Part shown: positions 32,216 through 40,559 of the stretch, piece after piece
Layout: each line of letters starts with the position of its first letter
How positions within the stretch are numbered: position 1 is the first letter of the stretch
Assembly: GCF_030530945.1 (NCBI RefSeq)
Contig: NZ_JAUMTZ010000015.1
Coordinates: 1-45,348, forward strand
Length of the DNA stretch: 45,348 nucleotides
Direction: 5' to 3'
Source: Kocuria sp.
GTDB taxonomy: Bacteria; Actinomycetota; Actinomycetes; Actinomycetales; Micrococcaceae
Notes under the pieces: model-generated
The model's database searches: none
Told to the model about the DNA's origin: nothing
Seen by the model: the letters and a program-made list of their open reading frames with translations, nothing else
Program-made: the position numbers and the translations under genes

Positions 32216-32717
32216 AGTCCCCGGAACGCGCCCGTAGACCGCTCAGCGCCGCGACAACCGCCTCCACCTCGTGCTCCTCGAAACCCGTGGTGAGGAACAG
32301 CTCCTCGTTCAGCGCCCGGGTGGCCCGCCCCACCACGTCCAGGCCCTCCGCCGTGAGGGCCACGTTCACGGCCCGGCGGTCCGTGCTCAGCGGCTCGCGG
32401 CGCACCAGACCGGCGCCCTCCAGGCGGTCCACGGCGTTGGTGATGGACGTGGGGTGCACCTGCAGCAGGGCGCTGGCGCGTTTCATGAGCATGCGGTGCT
32501 CGCGGGCGAAGCTCAGCAGGGCGAGCAGCTCGTAGCGGGAGAACGTGAGCCGGAAGGGCTTGAGGACCCGGTCCGCCCGCGCCAGCAGGATCTGCTGCGC
32601 CCGCATGATCGATGCCACGGCCGCCATGGGCCCGGCGGCCTCCGACCAGCCCTGCCGCTCCCAGTTGCGCCGGGCGTCGGCTAGGGGGTCACGGGGCAGC
32701 GGGTCCTGAGGGGGCAT
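32157..32717 (-). CDS. MarR family transcriptional regulator
   Basis: A 186-residue winged-helix regulator. LTFSRYELLALLSF, LLQVHPTSITNAVDRLEGAGLVRR (helix-turn-helix) and STDRRAVNVALTAEG (wing) are typical, close to actinobacterial MarR proteins beside acyl-CoA genes. On the minus strand TACACT (32730-32725) stands 7 nt before the ATG, so the mRNA is predicted leaderless. It lies between mmsB (convergent, 59-bp overlap) and the acyl-CoA dehydrogenase (divergent), so control of branched-chain acyl-CoA catabolism is a reasonable inference. Confidence 0.88.
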   Translation of the reverse strand: MPPQDPLPRDPLADARRNWERQGWSEAAGPMAAVASIMRAQQILLARADRVLKPFRLTFSRYELLALLSFAREHRMLMKRASALLQVHPTSITNAVDRLEGAGLVRREPLSTDRRAVNVALTAEGLDVVGRATRALNEELFLTTGFEEHEVEAVVAALSGLRARSGDFTPPESSPGSLPEHPPAGS

Positions 32718-32828
32718 GCCCCGCAGTGTAGTGCGGCGCCCACACGGGCAGACGGTGCGGGGTGGGAGTGCCCGGACCGGGCGCACCGTCATGTGATGCA
32801 CAGCACAGAAAAGCCGCTCCTCCGATAT

Positions 32829-32844
32829 TGTTGGACGTACCACT
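32829..32844. promoter_or_regulatory. Operator-like TGTTGGACGT sequence before acyl-CoA dehydrogenase
   Basis: TGTTGGACGTACCACT matches the complement of the mmsA palindrome at 12 of 16 positions, with an unbroken 10-base core. It directly follows GATATT (32824-32829), a possible -10, and lies 32 bp before the ATG. Confidence 0.4.
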
Positions 32845-32875
32845 GTCGACCTCCCCACCACCGAGGACCAGGACC

Positions 32876-34075
32876 ATGAGCCCAGCCGCACCACTCCCGC
32901 GCGCCACCACCACCGCCACCCTCCCCAGCCCGGACCTGCTGCACCTGGAGCACCAGCTCAGCGGCGAGGAGCGGGCCCGGCTGCGCACCGTCACCGAGCA
33001 CCTGCAGCGGGAGGTGCGCCCGCGGAGCATCGAGTTCTGGAACCGGGAAGAGCTGCCCGTGCAGCTGCTGCCGGGGCTCGCGGACCTGGGGCTGGGGCGT
33101 CTGGCGCAGGGCGGCGGCTCACGGCTGTTCCAGAACCTCGTGCACGCGCAGGTCGCCCGCGCGGACCTCTCCCTCTCCGCGCTGCTGGGTATCCACAACG
33201 AGCTGATCGTGGGCACCCTGCTGGCATTCGGCTCCGAGGAGCAGAAGCAGAAGTGGCTGCCCGGGCTCATGGAGCTGACGCAGCTGGGTACGTTCTGTCT
33301 CACGGAGCCCGAGCACGGCTCGGACATCGCCGGGGGCCTCGCCACCACCGCCACGCGGGACGCGGACGGGTGGGTGCTCAACGGCTCCAAGCGCTGGATC
33401 GGGCTCGGCACCGTGGCGGACCTGGCCCTGGTGTGGGCCCGGGACACGGCGGACCATCGCATCAAGTGCTTCGCCGTGGACACCACCCTGCCGGGGTACA
33501 CAGCCACCAAGATCGAGCACAAGATGGGTCTGCGGATCATGCAGAACGCGGACGTGGAGCTCGCGGACCTGCGGCTGCCCGCGGACGCCCTGCTTCCCGG
33601 GGCCGCGGACTTCGGGGCCACCAAGGACCTGCTCCGGGACTCCCGGGCGTGGGTGGGCTGGCAGGCCGTGGGCGCGCAGCAGGCGGTGTTCGACATCGTG
33701 CGCGACTACGCCCTGGAGCGCATCCAGTTCGGCAGGCCCCTGGCCAGCTTCCAGCTCGTGCAGCAGGTGGTCGCGGAGGTGGCGGGCAACCTCGCCGCGA
33801 GCTCCGGGCTGATGGCCCAGGTGAGCCGGGTCCAGGAGGACGGCGAGCTGGAGATGGTGCAGGCGGCCCTGGCCAAGTCCACCGCCACGCGCCTGGCCCG
33901 CCAGTCCGCCGCGCAGGCGCGGGACGTGCTGGGCGGCAACGGGCTGCTCAGCGAGTACGGGATCGCCAAGGTCATGGCGGACATCGAGGCCATCCACACG
34001 TACGAGGGCAGCTACCACATCAACTCGCTCATCGTGGCCCGCGCCCTCACGGGGGTCTCCGCGTTCGTCTCGTAG
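32876..34075 (+). CDS. Acyl-CoA dehydrogenase (glutaryl-CoA dehydrogenase/ACX4-like clade)
   Basis: A 399-residue FAD enzyme oxidising an acyl-CoA to its enoyl-CoA. CLTEPEHGSDIAG (141-153) and WVLNGSKRWIGLGT are FAD contacts, ERIQFGRPLASFQLVQ is the acyl-CoA dehydrogenase signature, and ARDVLGGNGLLSEYG with catalytic Glu377 in HTYEGSYHIN resembles glutaryl-CoA dehydrogenase and plant ACX4. By context (mmsA, mmsB) it could act on isobutyryl-CoA or another branched substrate, but the sequence clade does not prove this. GAGGAC lies just upstream of the ATG. A long inverted repeat follows the stop codon. Confidence 0.88.
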   Translation: MSPAAPLPRATTTATLPSPDLLHLEHQLSGEERARLRTVTEHLQREVRPRSIEFWNREELPVQLLPGLADLGLGRLAQGGGSRLFQNLVHAQVARADLSLSALLGIHNELIVGTLLAFGSEEQKQKWLPGLMELTQLGTFCLTEPEHGSDIAGGLATTATRDADGWVLNGSKRWIGLGTVADLALVWARDTADHRIKCFAVDTTLPGYTATKIEHKMGLRIMQNADVELADLRLPADALLPGAADFGATKDLLRDSRAWVGWQAVGAQQAVFDIVRDYALERIQFGRPLASFQLVQQVVAEVAGNLAASSGLMAQVSRVQEDGELEMVQAALAKSTATRLARQSAAQARDVLGGNGLLSEYGIAKVMADIEAIHTYEGSYHINSLIVARALTGVSAFVS

Positions 34076-34086
34076 CGGCGCCCGGT

Positions 34087-34159
34087 CGACGACGCCGCCG
34101 GGGCGTCTCCGCCGCGGGCCGGTGCGGTGCGCGCGGGGCCCGGCCGTGCGGCGTCGTCG
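34087..34159 (+). terminator. Long inverted repeat after the acyl-CoA dehydrogenase gene
   Basis: CGACGACGCCGC (34087-34098) pairs perfectly with GCGGCGTCGTCG (34148-34159) around a 49-base GC-rich loop that has further self-complementarity. It is a plausible terminator. The remaining 34160-34305 holds TACCCT (34199-34204), a possible -10 for glyS with a leader of about 95 nt. I saw no T-box signature. Confidence 0.5.
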
Positions 34160-34305
34160 TCGGGGGAAGGGGGTTAGGCCCGTGCCGCGGAACCTCGCTA
34201 CCCTGGAGCGGAACGGCTCTGCCCGCGCGGGTCGAGAGCCTGAGCCCACCGATCCCCACGCGCGAGCCCTCGCGAGGCCCGCGCGAGAAACGGAAGTGAG
34301 ACCGC

Positions 34306-35688
34306 ATGGCCCCGAAATCCACCCTGGACAATGTCATCTCCCTGGCCAAGCGCCGGGGCTTCGTGTTCCAGGCGGGTGAGATCTACGGTGGTTCGCGCTC
34401 CGCGTGGGACTACGGGCCCCTGGGTGCGGAGCTGAAGGAGAACATCAAGCGGCAGTGGTGGCAGACGTTCGTGCGCGGCCGCGCGGACATGGTGGGCCTG
34501 GACTCCTCGATCATCCTGCCCTCCGCGGTGTGGCAGGCCTCCGGGCACGTGGAGACGTTCACCGACCCCCTGGTGGAGTCCCTGCACACGCACAAGCGCT
34601 ACCGCGCGGACCACCTGCTGGAGGCGTACGAGGCCAAGCACGGCCACCCGCCGGTGAACGGGCTGGCGGACGTCAAGGACCCGGAGACGGGCCAGGACGG
34701 CAAGTGGACCGAGCCGCAGCAGTTCTCCGGCCTGATGAAGACCTTCCTGGGCCCCGTGGACAACGAGGAGGGCAAGCACTTCCTGCGCCCGGAGACCGCC
34801 CAGGGCATCTTCGTGAACTTCCTCAACGTGGTGACCGCCGCGCGGAAGAAGCCGCCGTTCGGCATCGGACAGATCGGCAAGGCGTTCCGCAACGAGATCA
34901 CCCCGGGCAACTTCATCTTCCGCACGCGCGAGTTCGAGCAGATGGAGATCGAGTACTTCATCCACCCGGACGAGGCCAAGCAGTACTTCGACGAGTGGGT
35001 CGAGGCGTGCTGGAACTGGTTCGTGGACCTGGGTGTGAACCCGGACAACATGCGCCGCTTCGACGTCCCCGAGGACGACCGCGCGCACTACTCGGACGGC
35101 ACCATCGACATCGAGTACCGCTTCGGGTTCCAGGGCTCCGAGTGGGGTGAGCTCATGGGCGTGGCCAACCGCACGGACTTCGACCTCACCAACCACACCG
35201 AGGCCTCCGGCACCAAGATGCAGTACTTCGACCAGGCCTCCGGCGAGCGCTACACCCCGTACGTGATCGAGCCGTCCTTCGGGCTCACCCGCTCCATGAT
35301 GGCGTTCCTGGTGGACGCCTACGTGGAGGACGAGGCGCCCAACACCAAGGGCGGCGTGGACACCCGCACCGTGCTGCGCCTGGACCCCCGCCTGGCCCCG
35401 GTCAAGGCCGCGGTGCTGCCGCTGTCCAAGAAAGAGGACCTGCGCCCGGCCGCGCAGAACCTGGACGCCGAGCTGCGCCGCCGCTGGAACATCGACTACG
35501 ACGACGCCGGGGCCATCGGCCGCCGCTACCGCCGCCAGGACGAGATCGGCACGCCGTTCTGCATCACCGTGGACTTCGACACCCTGGAGGACCAGGCCGT
35601 GACCATCCGCTCCCGGGACGAGATGACCCAGGAGCGCGTGGGGCTGGACCACGTGCAGCAGTACCTGGCCGAGCGCCTGGAGAAGTGA
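34306..35688 (+). CDS. glyS: Glycyl-tRNA synthetase (alpha2 type)
   Basis: A 460-residue class II aminoacyl-tRNA synthetase charging tRNA-Gly, of the single-polypeptide dimeric type. Motif 1 region DSSIILPSAVWQASGHVETFTDP, motif 2 FRNEITPGNFIFRTREFEQMEIEYF and motif 3 EPSFGLTRSMMAFL are all present. The N-terminus RRGFVFQAGEIYGGSRSAWDYGPLG and a C-terminal anticodon-binding domain with KKEDL...AEQ-like segments complete the family layout. The ATG follows GGAAGTGAGACCGC. A GNAT gene starts 4 bp after the stop and is probably cotranscribed. Confidence 0.97.
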   Translation: MAPKSTLDNVISLAKRRGFVFQAGEIYGGSRSAWDYGPLGAELKENIKRQWWQTFVRGRADMVGLDSSIILPSAVWQASGHVETFTDPLVESLHTHKRYRADHLLEAYEAKHGHPPVNGLADVKDPETGQDGKWTEPQQFSGLMKTFLGPVDNEEGKHFLRPETAQGIFVNFLNVVTAARKKPPFGIGQIGKAFRNEITPGNFIFRTREFEQMEIEYFIHPDEAKQYFDEWVEACWNWFVDLGVNPDNMRRFDVPEDDRAHYSDGTIDIEYRFGFQGSEWGELMGVANRTDFDLTNHTEASGTKMQYFDQASGERYTPYVIEPSFGLTRSMMAFLVDAYVEDEAPNTKGGVDTRTVLRLDPRLAPVKAAVLPLSKKEDLRPAAQNLDAELRRRWNIDYDDAGAIGRRYRRQDEIGTPFCITVDFDTLEDQAVTIRSRDEMTQERVGLDHVQQYLAERLEK

Positions 35689-35692
35689 GCGC

Positions 35693-36658
35693 ATGAGCAT
35701 CGACTACCGCCCCTGGCAGGAGGACGACGACCTCCGTCTGCTCGAACTGTGGCCCGACGTCGAGTCCGCACCCGTCCAGGCGTTCCGCGCCCGGCTCGGG
35801 GCGCAGGACCACAGCGGCTGGTCCACCACGCTCGTGGCCACGGACGACGGCGTGCCGGTTGCAGCCGGGGTCTGCTACGCCTCTGCGTGGCACCCGCAGC
35901 GGCTGTGGCTCTCCGTGGAGGTGGCTCCTGACCACCGCCGGGAGGGGATCGGGCGGGAGCTCGTGGACCGGCTGCGGGAGGCCGCCCGGGAGGACGGTGC
36001 GCCCGTGCAGGCGCTGCGCACGCGCGTGGCCCCGGAGTCCACGGGGGAGGGCTTCGCCCGCTCCCTGGGCTTCCGTGACGCGATGCGCTCGCGTGTGGTG
36101 CGCGTGGACGCCGGTGCCCTGCCGGCGCCCACCCTGGGGAAGAATCCGGACGGCTCCGACGCCGAGTCCGTGGCGGACCTCGCAACCGGCTCGGTGGAGC
36201 TGACCCGCGCGGTGGAGGCCTTCTACCGTGCGGTGCACGAGTGGGACCCCGTGGGGGACGTGAGCATCGGGGCGTTCAACAAGCAGTTCCTCTCGGACAC
36301 CGCCGGGGCATACGGCGCCGTGGTGCTGCGGCGCGCGGAGGACGGTACAGAGGGGAAGGGGCCGATCGCGGCCTTCGCGGTGAGCTACCGCCCCTTCGAC
36401 CCCGCCAACCCGCACGACGAGCCGCTGCCGAACGAGGTGGCGGACGTGCTGCTGGGCTACGTGCCCGGTGCCGCCGGTGCCACGGCGGCCCAGGCGGGTG
36501 CCGCCCTGGAGACCCTGCTCGCCCTGCTCGTGGGCGACTACCCGGTGGAGCTGGAGGTGGACGACTCCATGGGCCCGCTCGTGACCGTGGTGGACAACCT
36601 CCTGGACGCCGGGGTGGCACGGGTGGTCACGGAGACCGAGACCCTGGTCCTGGACTAG
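35693..36658 (+). CDS. GNAT family N-acetyltransferase
   Basis: A 321-residue protein with an N-terminal GNAT domain (about 1-150). LWLSVEVAPDHRREGIGRELVDRLREAAR holds the acetyl-CoA pyrophosphate loop (RREGIG). The C-terminal half (about 165-320) looks like a second, degenerate GNAT repeat, as in the tandem-GNAT mycothiol-synthase-like architecture, though the second domain lacks a clear acetyl-CoA loop. The acceptor is unknown. It follows glyS by 4 bp and precedes a terminator hairpin. Confidence 0.82.
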   Translation: MSIDYRPWQEDDDLRLLELWPDVESAPVQAFRARLGAQDHSGWSTTLVATDDGVPVAAGVCYASAWHPQRLWLSVEVAPDHRREGIGRELVDRLREAAREDGAPVQALRTRVAPESTGEGFARSLGFRDAMRSRVVRVDAGALPAPTLGKNPDGSDAESVADLATGSVELTRAVEAFYRAVHEWDPVGDVSIGAFNKQFLSDTAGAYGAVVLRRAEDGTEGKGPIAAFAVSYRPFDPANPHDEPLPNEVADVLLGYVPGAAGATAAQAGAALETLLALLVGDYPVELEVDDSMGPLVTVVDNLLDAGVARVVTETETLVLD

Positions 36659-36667
36659 GACCTCCCC

Positions 36668-36707
36668 CGAGAGCCCTCTCGCCGCGCACACGGTGGGAGG
36701 GCTCTCG
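36668..36707 (+). terminator. Terminator after glyS-GNAT
   Basis: CGAGAGCCCTC (36668-36678) pairs perfectly with GAGGGCTCTCG (36697-36707). Confidence 0.8.
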
Positions 36708-36785
36708 CGCGCTCCGACCCATCCCCGCACATGTGCTTTCCGCGGTGAGGACCGTGGTAAGACATTCACGGACGAAAGGACACCG

Positions 36786-38207
36786 ATGCCCGCATCCCAG
36801 GCGCACGCCCGTGAGAACGCCCAGAACGCCGCACCGCCGGAGGCTCCCATGAACGGACGGCTGCGGCTGGTCGCCACCGTGGCCACGTTCGGCGGTCTGC
36901 TCTTCGGCTACGACACCGGCGTGATCAACGGTGCCCTGCCCTCCCTGGTCACGGACCTGCGGCTCACCCCGTTCCTGGAGGGGCTGGTGGCCTCCATCCT
37001 GCCCTTCGGCGCGGCCTGGGGCGCGGCGTTCGGCGGCCGGCTCGCGGACCGCTTCGGGCGGCGTCGTCTGCTCACGGTGCTCGCGGTGGTGTTCGTGGCC
37101 GCCACGATCGGGTGCGCCACCGCGCCGACCGTGGGGGTGCTTGTGGCGTTCCGTGCGGTGCTGGGACTCGCGGTGGGTGCGTCCTCGGTGATCGTGCCCG
37201 TGTTCCTCGCGGAGCTCGCGCCCGCCCACCTGCGCGGGCGGGTGGTGGCCCAGAACGAGCTGATGCTCGTGGGCGGGCAGGCGCTCGCGTTCGTCTTCAA
37301 TGCCGGGCTGGCCACGGCGTTCGGGCACGTCCCGCACGTGTGGCGCTACATGCTCGTGCTCGCCACCCTGCCCGCCTTGGCCCTGTGGATCGGGATGACC
37401 GTGGTGCCCGAGTCCCCGCGCTGGCTCGCCAGGAACGGGCGCTTCGAGGAGATGGCGCGCGTGCTGCGCCGGATCCGTGAGGAGGCGTACGCGCCGCGGG
37501 AGGCGGAGACCGTGCGGGAGCTCGCCGCGCAGGACGCGGAGCGTCCCGCCGCGGGGGTGCTGGACCTGGTGCGGGTGCCGTGGATCCGCAGAATCTTCGG
37601 GATCGGTGCCGCGATGGCCGTGATCAACCAGATCTCCGGGATCAACGCCATCCAGTACTACGGCGTGACCGTGCTCCAGGACTCGGGCTTCGGCGGCAAC
37701 GGCGCGTTCTACGCCAACATCATCCCCGGGCTCGTGGGCGTGGCCGCCGTGGCACTCGCCATGGTGCTGCTCAAGCACGTGGGCCGGCGCCGCCTGCTGC
37801 TCACGGGCCTGGTGGGCACGGCGTCGTCGCTGACGCTGTTCGCGCTGTCCTACCTGCTGATCCCCGAGGACAGCGCCGCCCGGGCGTGGGTGGTGCTCGC
37901 GTGCATCGTGGTGTTCGTGGGGTTCGAGCAGTGCTGCGTGGGAACCGTCACGTGGCTGTACATGTCCGAGATCTTCCCGCTGTCCGTGCGCGGAGTGGGC
38001 ATGGGCGTGTGCGCGTGGCTGCTGTGGATGATGACCTTCGTGGTGGGCCTCACCTTCCCGCTGCTCACGAACGCGCTGGGCGTGGGGTACACGGTGCTGA
38101 TCTTCGTGGCGCTGCAGGTGCTGGCCCTGGTGTGGGTGCACCGCGTGGCCCCGGAGACCAAGGACCGCACCCTGGAGGAGCTGGAGCAGCACTTCCGTGG
38201 TGCGTAG
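36786..38207 (+). CDS. Sugar porter family MFS transporter
   Basis: A 473-residue, 12-helix major facilitator of the sugar porter family, probably a sugar/H+ symporter. Signature sequences are LLFGYDTGVINGALP in helix 1, GRLADRFGRRR after helix 2, VPESPRWL after helix 6, INQISGINAIQYYG in helix 7 and APETKDRTLEELE at the end. It lies 55 bp before a galactokinase gene, so galactose or a related hexose is a reasonable but unproven substrate. The ATG follows GAAAGGACACCG. Confidence 0.92.
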   Translation: MPASQAHARENAQNAAPPEAPMNGRLRLVATVATFGGLLFGYDTGVINGALPSLVTDLRLTPFLEGLVASILPFGAAWGAAFGGRLADRFGRRRLLTVLAVVFVAATIGCATAPTVGVLVAFRAVLGLAVGASSVIVPVFLAELAPAHLRGRVVAQNELMLVGGQALAFVFNAGLATAFGHVPHVWRYMLVLATLPALALWIGMTVVPESPRWLARNGRFEEMARVLRRIREEAYAPREAETVRELAAQDAERPAAGVLDLVRVPWIRRIFGIGAAMAVINQISGINAIQYYGVTVLQDSGFGGNGAFYANIIPGLVGVAAVALAMVLLKHVGRRRLLLTGLVGTASSLTLFALSYLLIPEDSAARAWVVLACIVVFVGFEQCCVGTVTWLYMSEIFPLSVRGVGMGVCAWLLWMMTFVVGLTFPLLTNALGVGYTVLIFVALQVLALVWVHRVAPETKDRTLEELEQHFRGA

Positions 38208-38262
38208 GGGACAATGGTCTGTCGCCCCGCACCACCCGATCCACCACGTGAGGAAACCGTCC

Positions 38263-39627
38263 GTGTCCTGTGAAGCCAGCGTCGTCGCCCCGTCTGAGGA
38301 AGCCGGGTGCCCGCAGTGGGTGCCCCAGCCGGACGTCGCCGCCCGCGCGCGGGAGCTGAGCGAGCGCTTCGAGCGGGCATACGGCCGCGCACCCGTGGGG
38401 GTGTGGGCCGCGCCCGGACGCGCGAACCTCATGGGGGAGTACATCGACTTCTCGGGCGGGATGTGCCTGCCGTTCGCCCACCAGTACGTGACGCTCACGG
38501 CCGCCGCGCCGCGCACGGACGGGGTGCTGCGCGCACTGTCCCTGCAGGACGCGGACGAGTCCGTCGCGGACCACCGGCTGCGCGAGGCCCGCGTGGCGGA
38601 GATCGCCCCCGGCGCGATCGGCGGCTGGTTCGGCTACGCCGCCGGGGTCGCGTGGGGCATGAACCGCGTGGCCGCGGGCGCCTCCGCCCACCCGGTGGCC
38701 GTGCCGGAGCTCGGACTGCCCGCGGAGTTCGGCGCAGACCTCATGGTGGACTCCAGTGTGCCCATCGGCGCCGGGCTGGCCTCGTCCGCGGCCCTGGAGT
38801 GCTCGGTGGCGCTTGCCCTGCACTCGCTGCACACGGGCGAGGACGACCCCGACGACGCCCGCCGCCGCGCCCTGGCCCGCGCGTGCATGGACGCGGAGAA
38901 CTACATCGTGGGTGCGAACACGGGCGGGCTGGACCAGACCGCGTCCCTGCGCTCCCACGCGGGGGAGACGCTGGCCCTGGACTGCCGCGACTTCGACGCC
39001 GCCCGCCTGCCCGCCGATCCTGCCACCGCGGGTCTCGCGTGGCTCGCGGTGGACACCCGCGCCCCCCACCGGCTCGCGGACGGCCAGTACAGCTCCCGCC
39101 GGGACGAGTGCGAAGCCGCTGCCGCGGTCCTCGGCGTGCCCCGGCTGCGCGACGCCCTGCCCGTGCACCCCACCGAGGACGACGCCGCCGCGGTCCTCGA
39201 GCGCTTCGACGCCCTCGTCTCCTCCGGGGCCACCCTGCGCGGGAACCCGGACGGTGTGCGCCTGCGGCTGCGGCACTCCCTGACCGAGATGGTCCGCTCG
39301 GTGCGGATCGCGGACCAGCTCGCCTCCCCGGACCCGGACTGGCCGCTCGTGGGCCGCCTGCTCGTGGCCGGCCACGAGTCCATGCGCCGCGACTGCCAGG
39401 TCACCGTCCCGGAGCTCGATGCCGCCGTGACCGCGTGCCTCGACGCGGGCGCCCTGGGCGCCAAGGTGGTGGGCGGTGGCTTCGGCGGCTCCGTGATCGC
39501 CCTGGCCTCCGCGGCGGAGCTCGATGTGCTCGCAGCGTCCGTGTGCAGGTCCTTCGCGGAGCACGGCTTCCGCGACCCCCTGTTCCTCACCCTGACCCCG
39601 TCGCCCGCTGGGCGCCGGGTGCGCTGA
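38263..39627 (+). CDS. galK: Galactokinase (divergent signature)
   Basis: A 454-residue GHMP kinase that should phosphorylate galactose with ATP. The N-terminal signature is GRANLMGEYIDFSGG (52-66), the ATP loop PIGAGLASSAALE (167-179), catalytic Asp224 in TGGLDQTASL, and LGAKVVGGGFGGSVIAL near the C-terminus. The canonical signature is GRVNLIGEHTDY, so the His next to Glu59 is Tyr60 here, a change in the sugar-binding region. The GTG start is preferred because AGGAAA lies 6 nt upstream. GACAAT (38210-38215) is a possible -10 of its own promoter just after the transporter gene. A related sugar kinase cannot be excluded. Confidence 0.88.
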   Translation: MSCEASVVAPSEEAGCPQWVPQPDVAARARELSERFERAYGRAPVGVWAAPGRANLMGEYIDFSGGMCLPFAHQYVTLTAAAPRTDGVLRALSLQDADESVADHRLREARVAEIAPGAIGGWFGYAAGVAWGMNRVAAGASAHPVAVPELGLPAEFGADLMVDSSVPIGAGLASSAALECSVALALHSLHTGEDDPDDARRRALARACMDAENYIVGANTGGLDQTASLRSHAGETLALDCRDFDAARLPADPATAGLAWLAVDTRAPHRLADGQYSSRRDECEAAAAVLGVPRLRDALPVHPTEDDAAAVLERFDALVSSGATLRGNPDGVRLRLRHSLTEMVRSVRIADQLASPDPDWPLVGRLLVAGHESMRRDCQVTVPELDAAVTACLDAGALGAKVVGGGFGGSVIALASAAELDVLAASVCRSFAEHGFRDPLFLTLTPSPAGRRVR

Positions 39628-39649
39628 GCCCAGGTCCCGGGAGGCACCC

Positions 39650-40462
39650 GTGTTCGCAGCCCACACCTCCGCCCGCCGGCTCAGGCGCGGCCTCGCCGCC
39701 CGAGACCATGGGGACGTCCCGGAGGCCCGGAAGCTGTTCGAGGAGGCCCTGCGCGTGGCCCGGCTGGGGGATGCGTGGTGCGCGGCGGGTGACGCGGCGT
39801 CGTCGTGGGGGGACCTGGAGCGGGATACCGGGAACCTGACCGAGGCAGAGCACCACTACCGGATCGGCGCCGTCCAGTACCGGCGGGCGGAGCGCTCCGC
39901 GCGCTCGGCGCGGGGGCGGGTGCGGTGCCTGGAGGAGCTGGGGGACGTGCTGCTCGCCCTCGGGCGGCCGTGGGACGCCTACCGCGTGTTCCAGGAGGGC
40001 GCCGAGGCTGCCGGCGTGGACCCCCGGGCCGTGGACGTGCGCGGGGCCGGGTTCGTCACGCGCGAGGACCTGCGCTGGACCTCCCACCTGGCCACGGCGG
40101 CGCAGGCGGCCGGGCGGCGCAAGCTCGCGGAGGAGCACTACGAGGCGGTGCTGCACGGGTGCGAGACCCGCCGGGACGTGGCCGGGCAGATTCTCTGCTG
40201 GCAGGGCCTGGCCGCCCTCGCGCGGGACCGGATGGCCTGGGCCGACGCCGCGCACTCCCTGGAGAACGCCTCGAACCTGTACTCGGCGCTGCCGGACCCC
40301 GAGGCGCACACGGACGAGTGGGTGGCGTGCCTGCGGGAGCTCGGGGCGGTGTGCAAGACCCTGGGCCGCCGGGACGAGCAGATCCGCGCATTCAAGCTCG
40401 CGGTGCGCCTGGAGCAGATCGCGGCCTCCGGGACGGGGCTCGCCGGGGACACCTCCGTCTGA
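39650..40462 (+). CDS. Tetratricopeptide-repeat protein
   Basis: A 270-residue all-helical protein made of TPR-like helix pairs. Clear units are DHGDVPEARKLFEEALRVA (19-37), RDTGNLTEAEHHYRIGAVQ, LALGRPWDAYRVFQEGAE, GRRKLAEEHYEAVLHG and DEQIRAFKLAVRLEQ. There is no signal peptide or membrane segment, so it is a cytosolic scaffold. The partner is unknown. It begins with GTG after GGGAGGCACCC and only 22 bp after the galactokinase gene, so cotranscription is likely though no functional link is evident. Confidence 0.78.
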   Translation: MFAAHTSARRLRRGLAARDHGDVPEARKLFEEALRVARLGDAWCAAGDAASSWGDLERDTGNLTEAEHHYRIGAVQYRRAERSARSARGRVRCLEELGDVLLALGRPWDAYRVFQEGAEAAGVDPRAVDVRGAGFVTREDLRWTSHLATAAQAAGRRKLAEEHYEAVLHGCETRRDVAGQILCWQGLAALARDRMAWADAAHSLENASNLYSALPDPEAHTDEWVACLRELGAVCKTLGRRDEQIRAFKLAVRLEQIAASGTGLAGDTSV

Positions 40463-40559
40463 GACGGCGCAGGGTGGGCGGCGACGCCGGGCGCACCACC
40501 GGCCCGGGCGACGTCGTCCGGAGCGGTGCGGCGGGGCGCAGGTGAGAGAATGTCAGGCG

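Noticed and set aside
34160..34305. T-box leader for glyS
   Set aside because: No T-box AGGGTGGNACCGCG-like element or antiterminator is present; CCGTGCCGCGGAACC only superficially resembles it.
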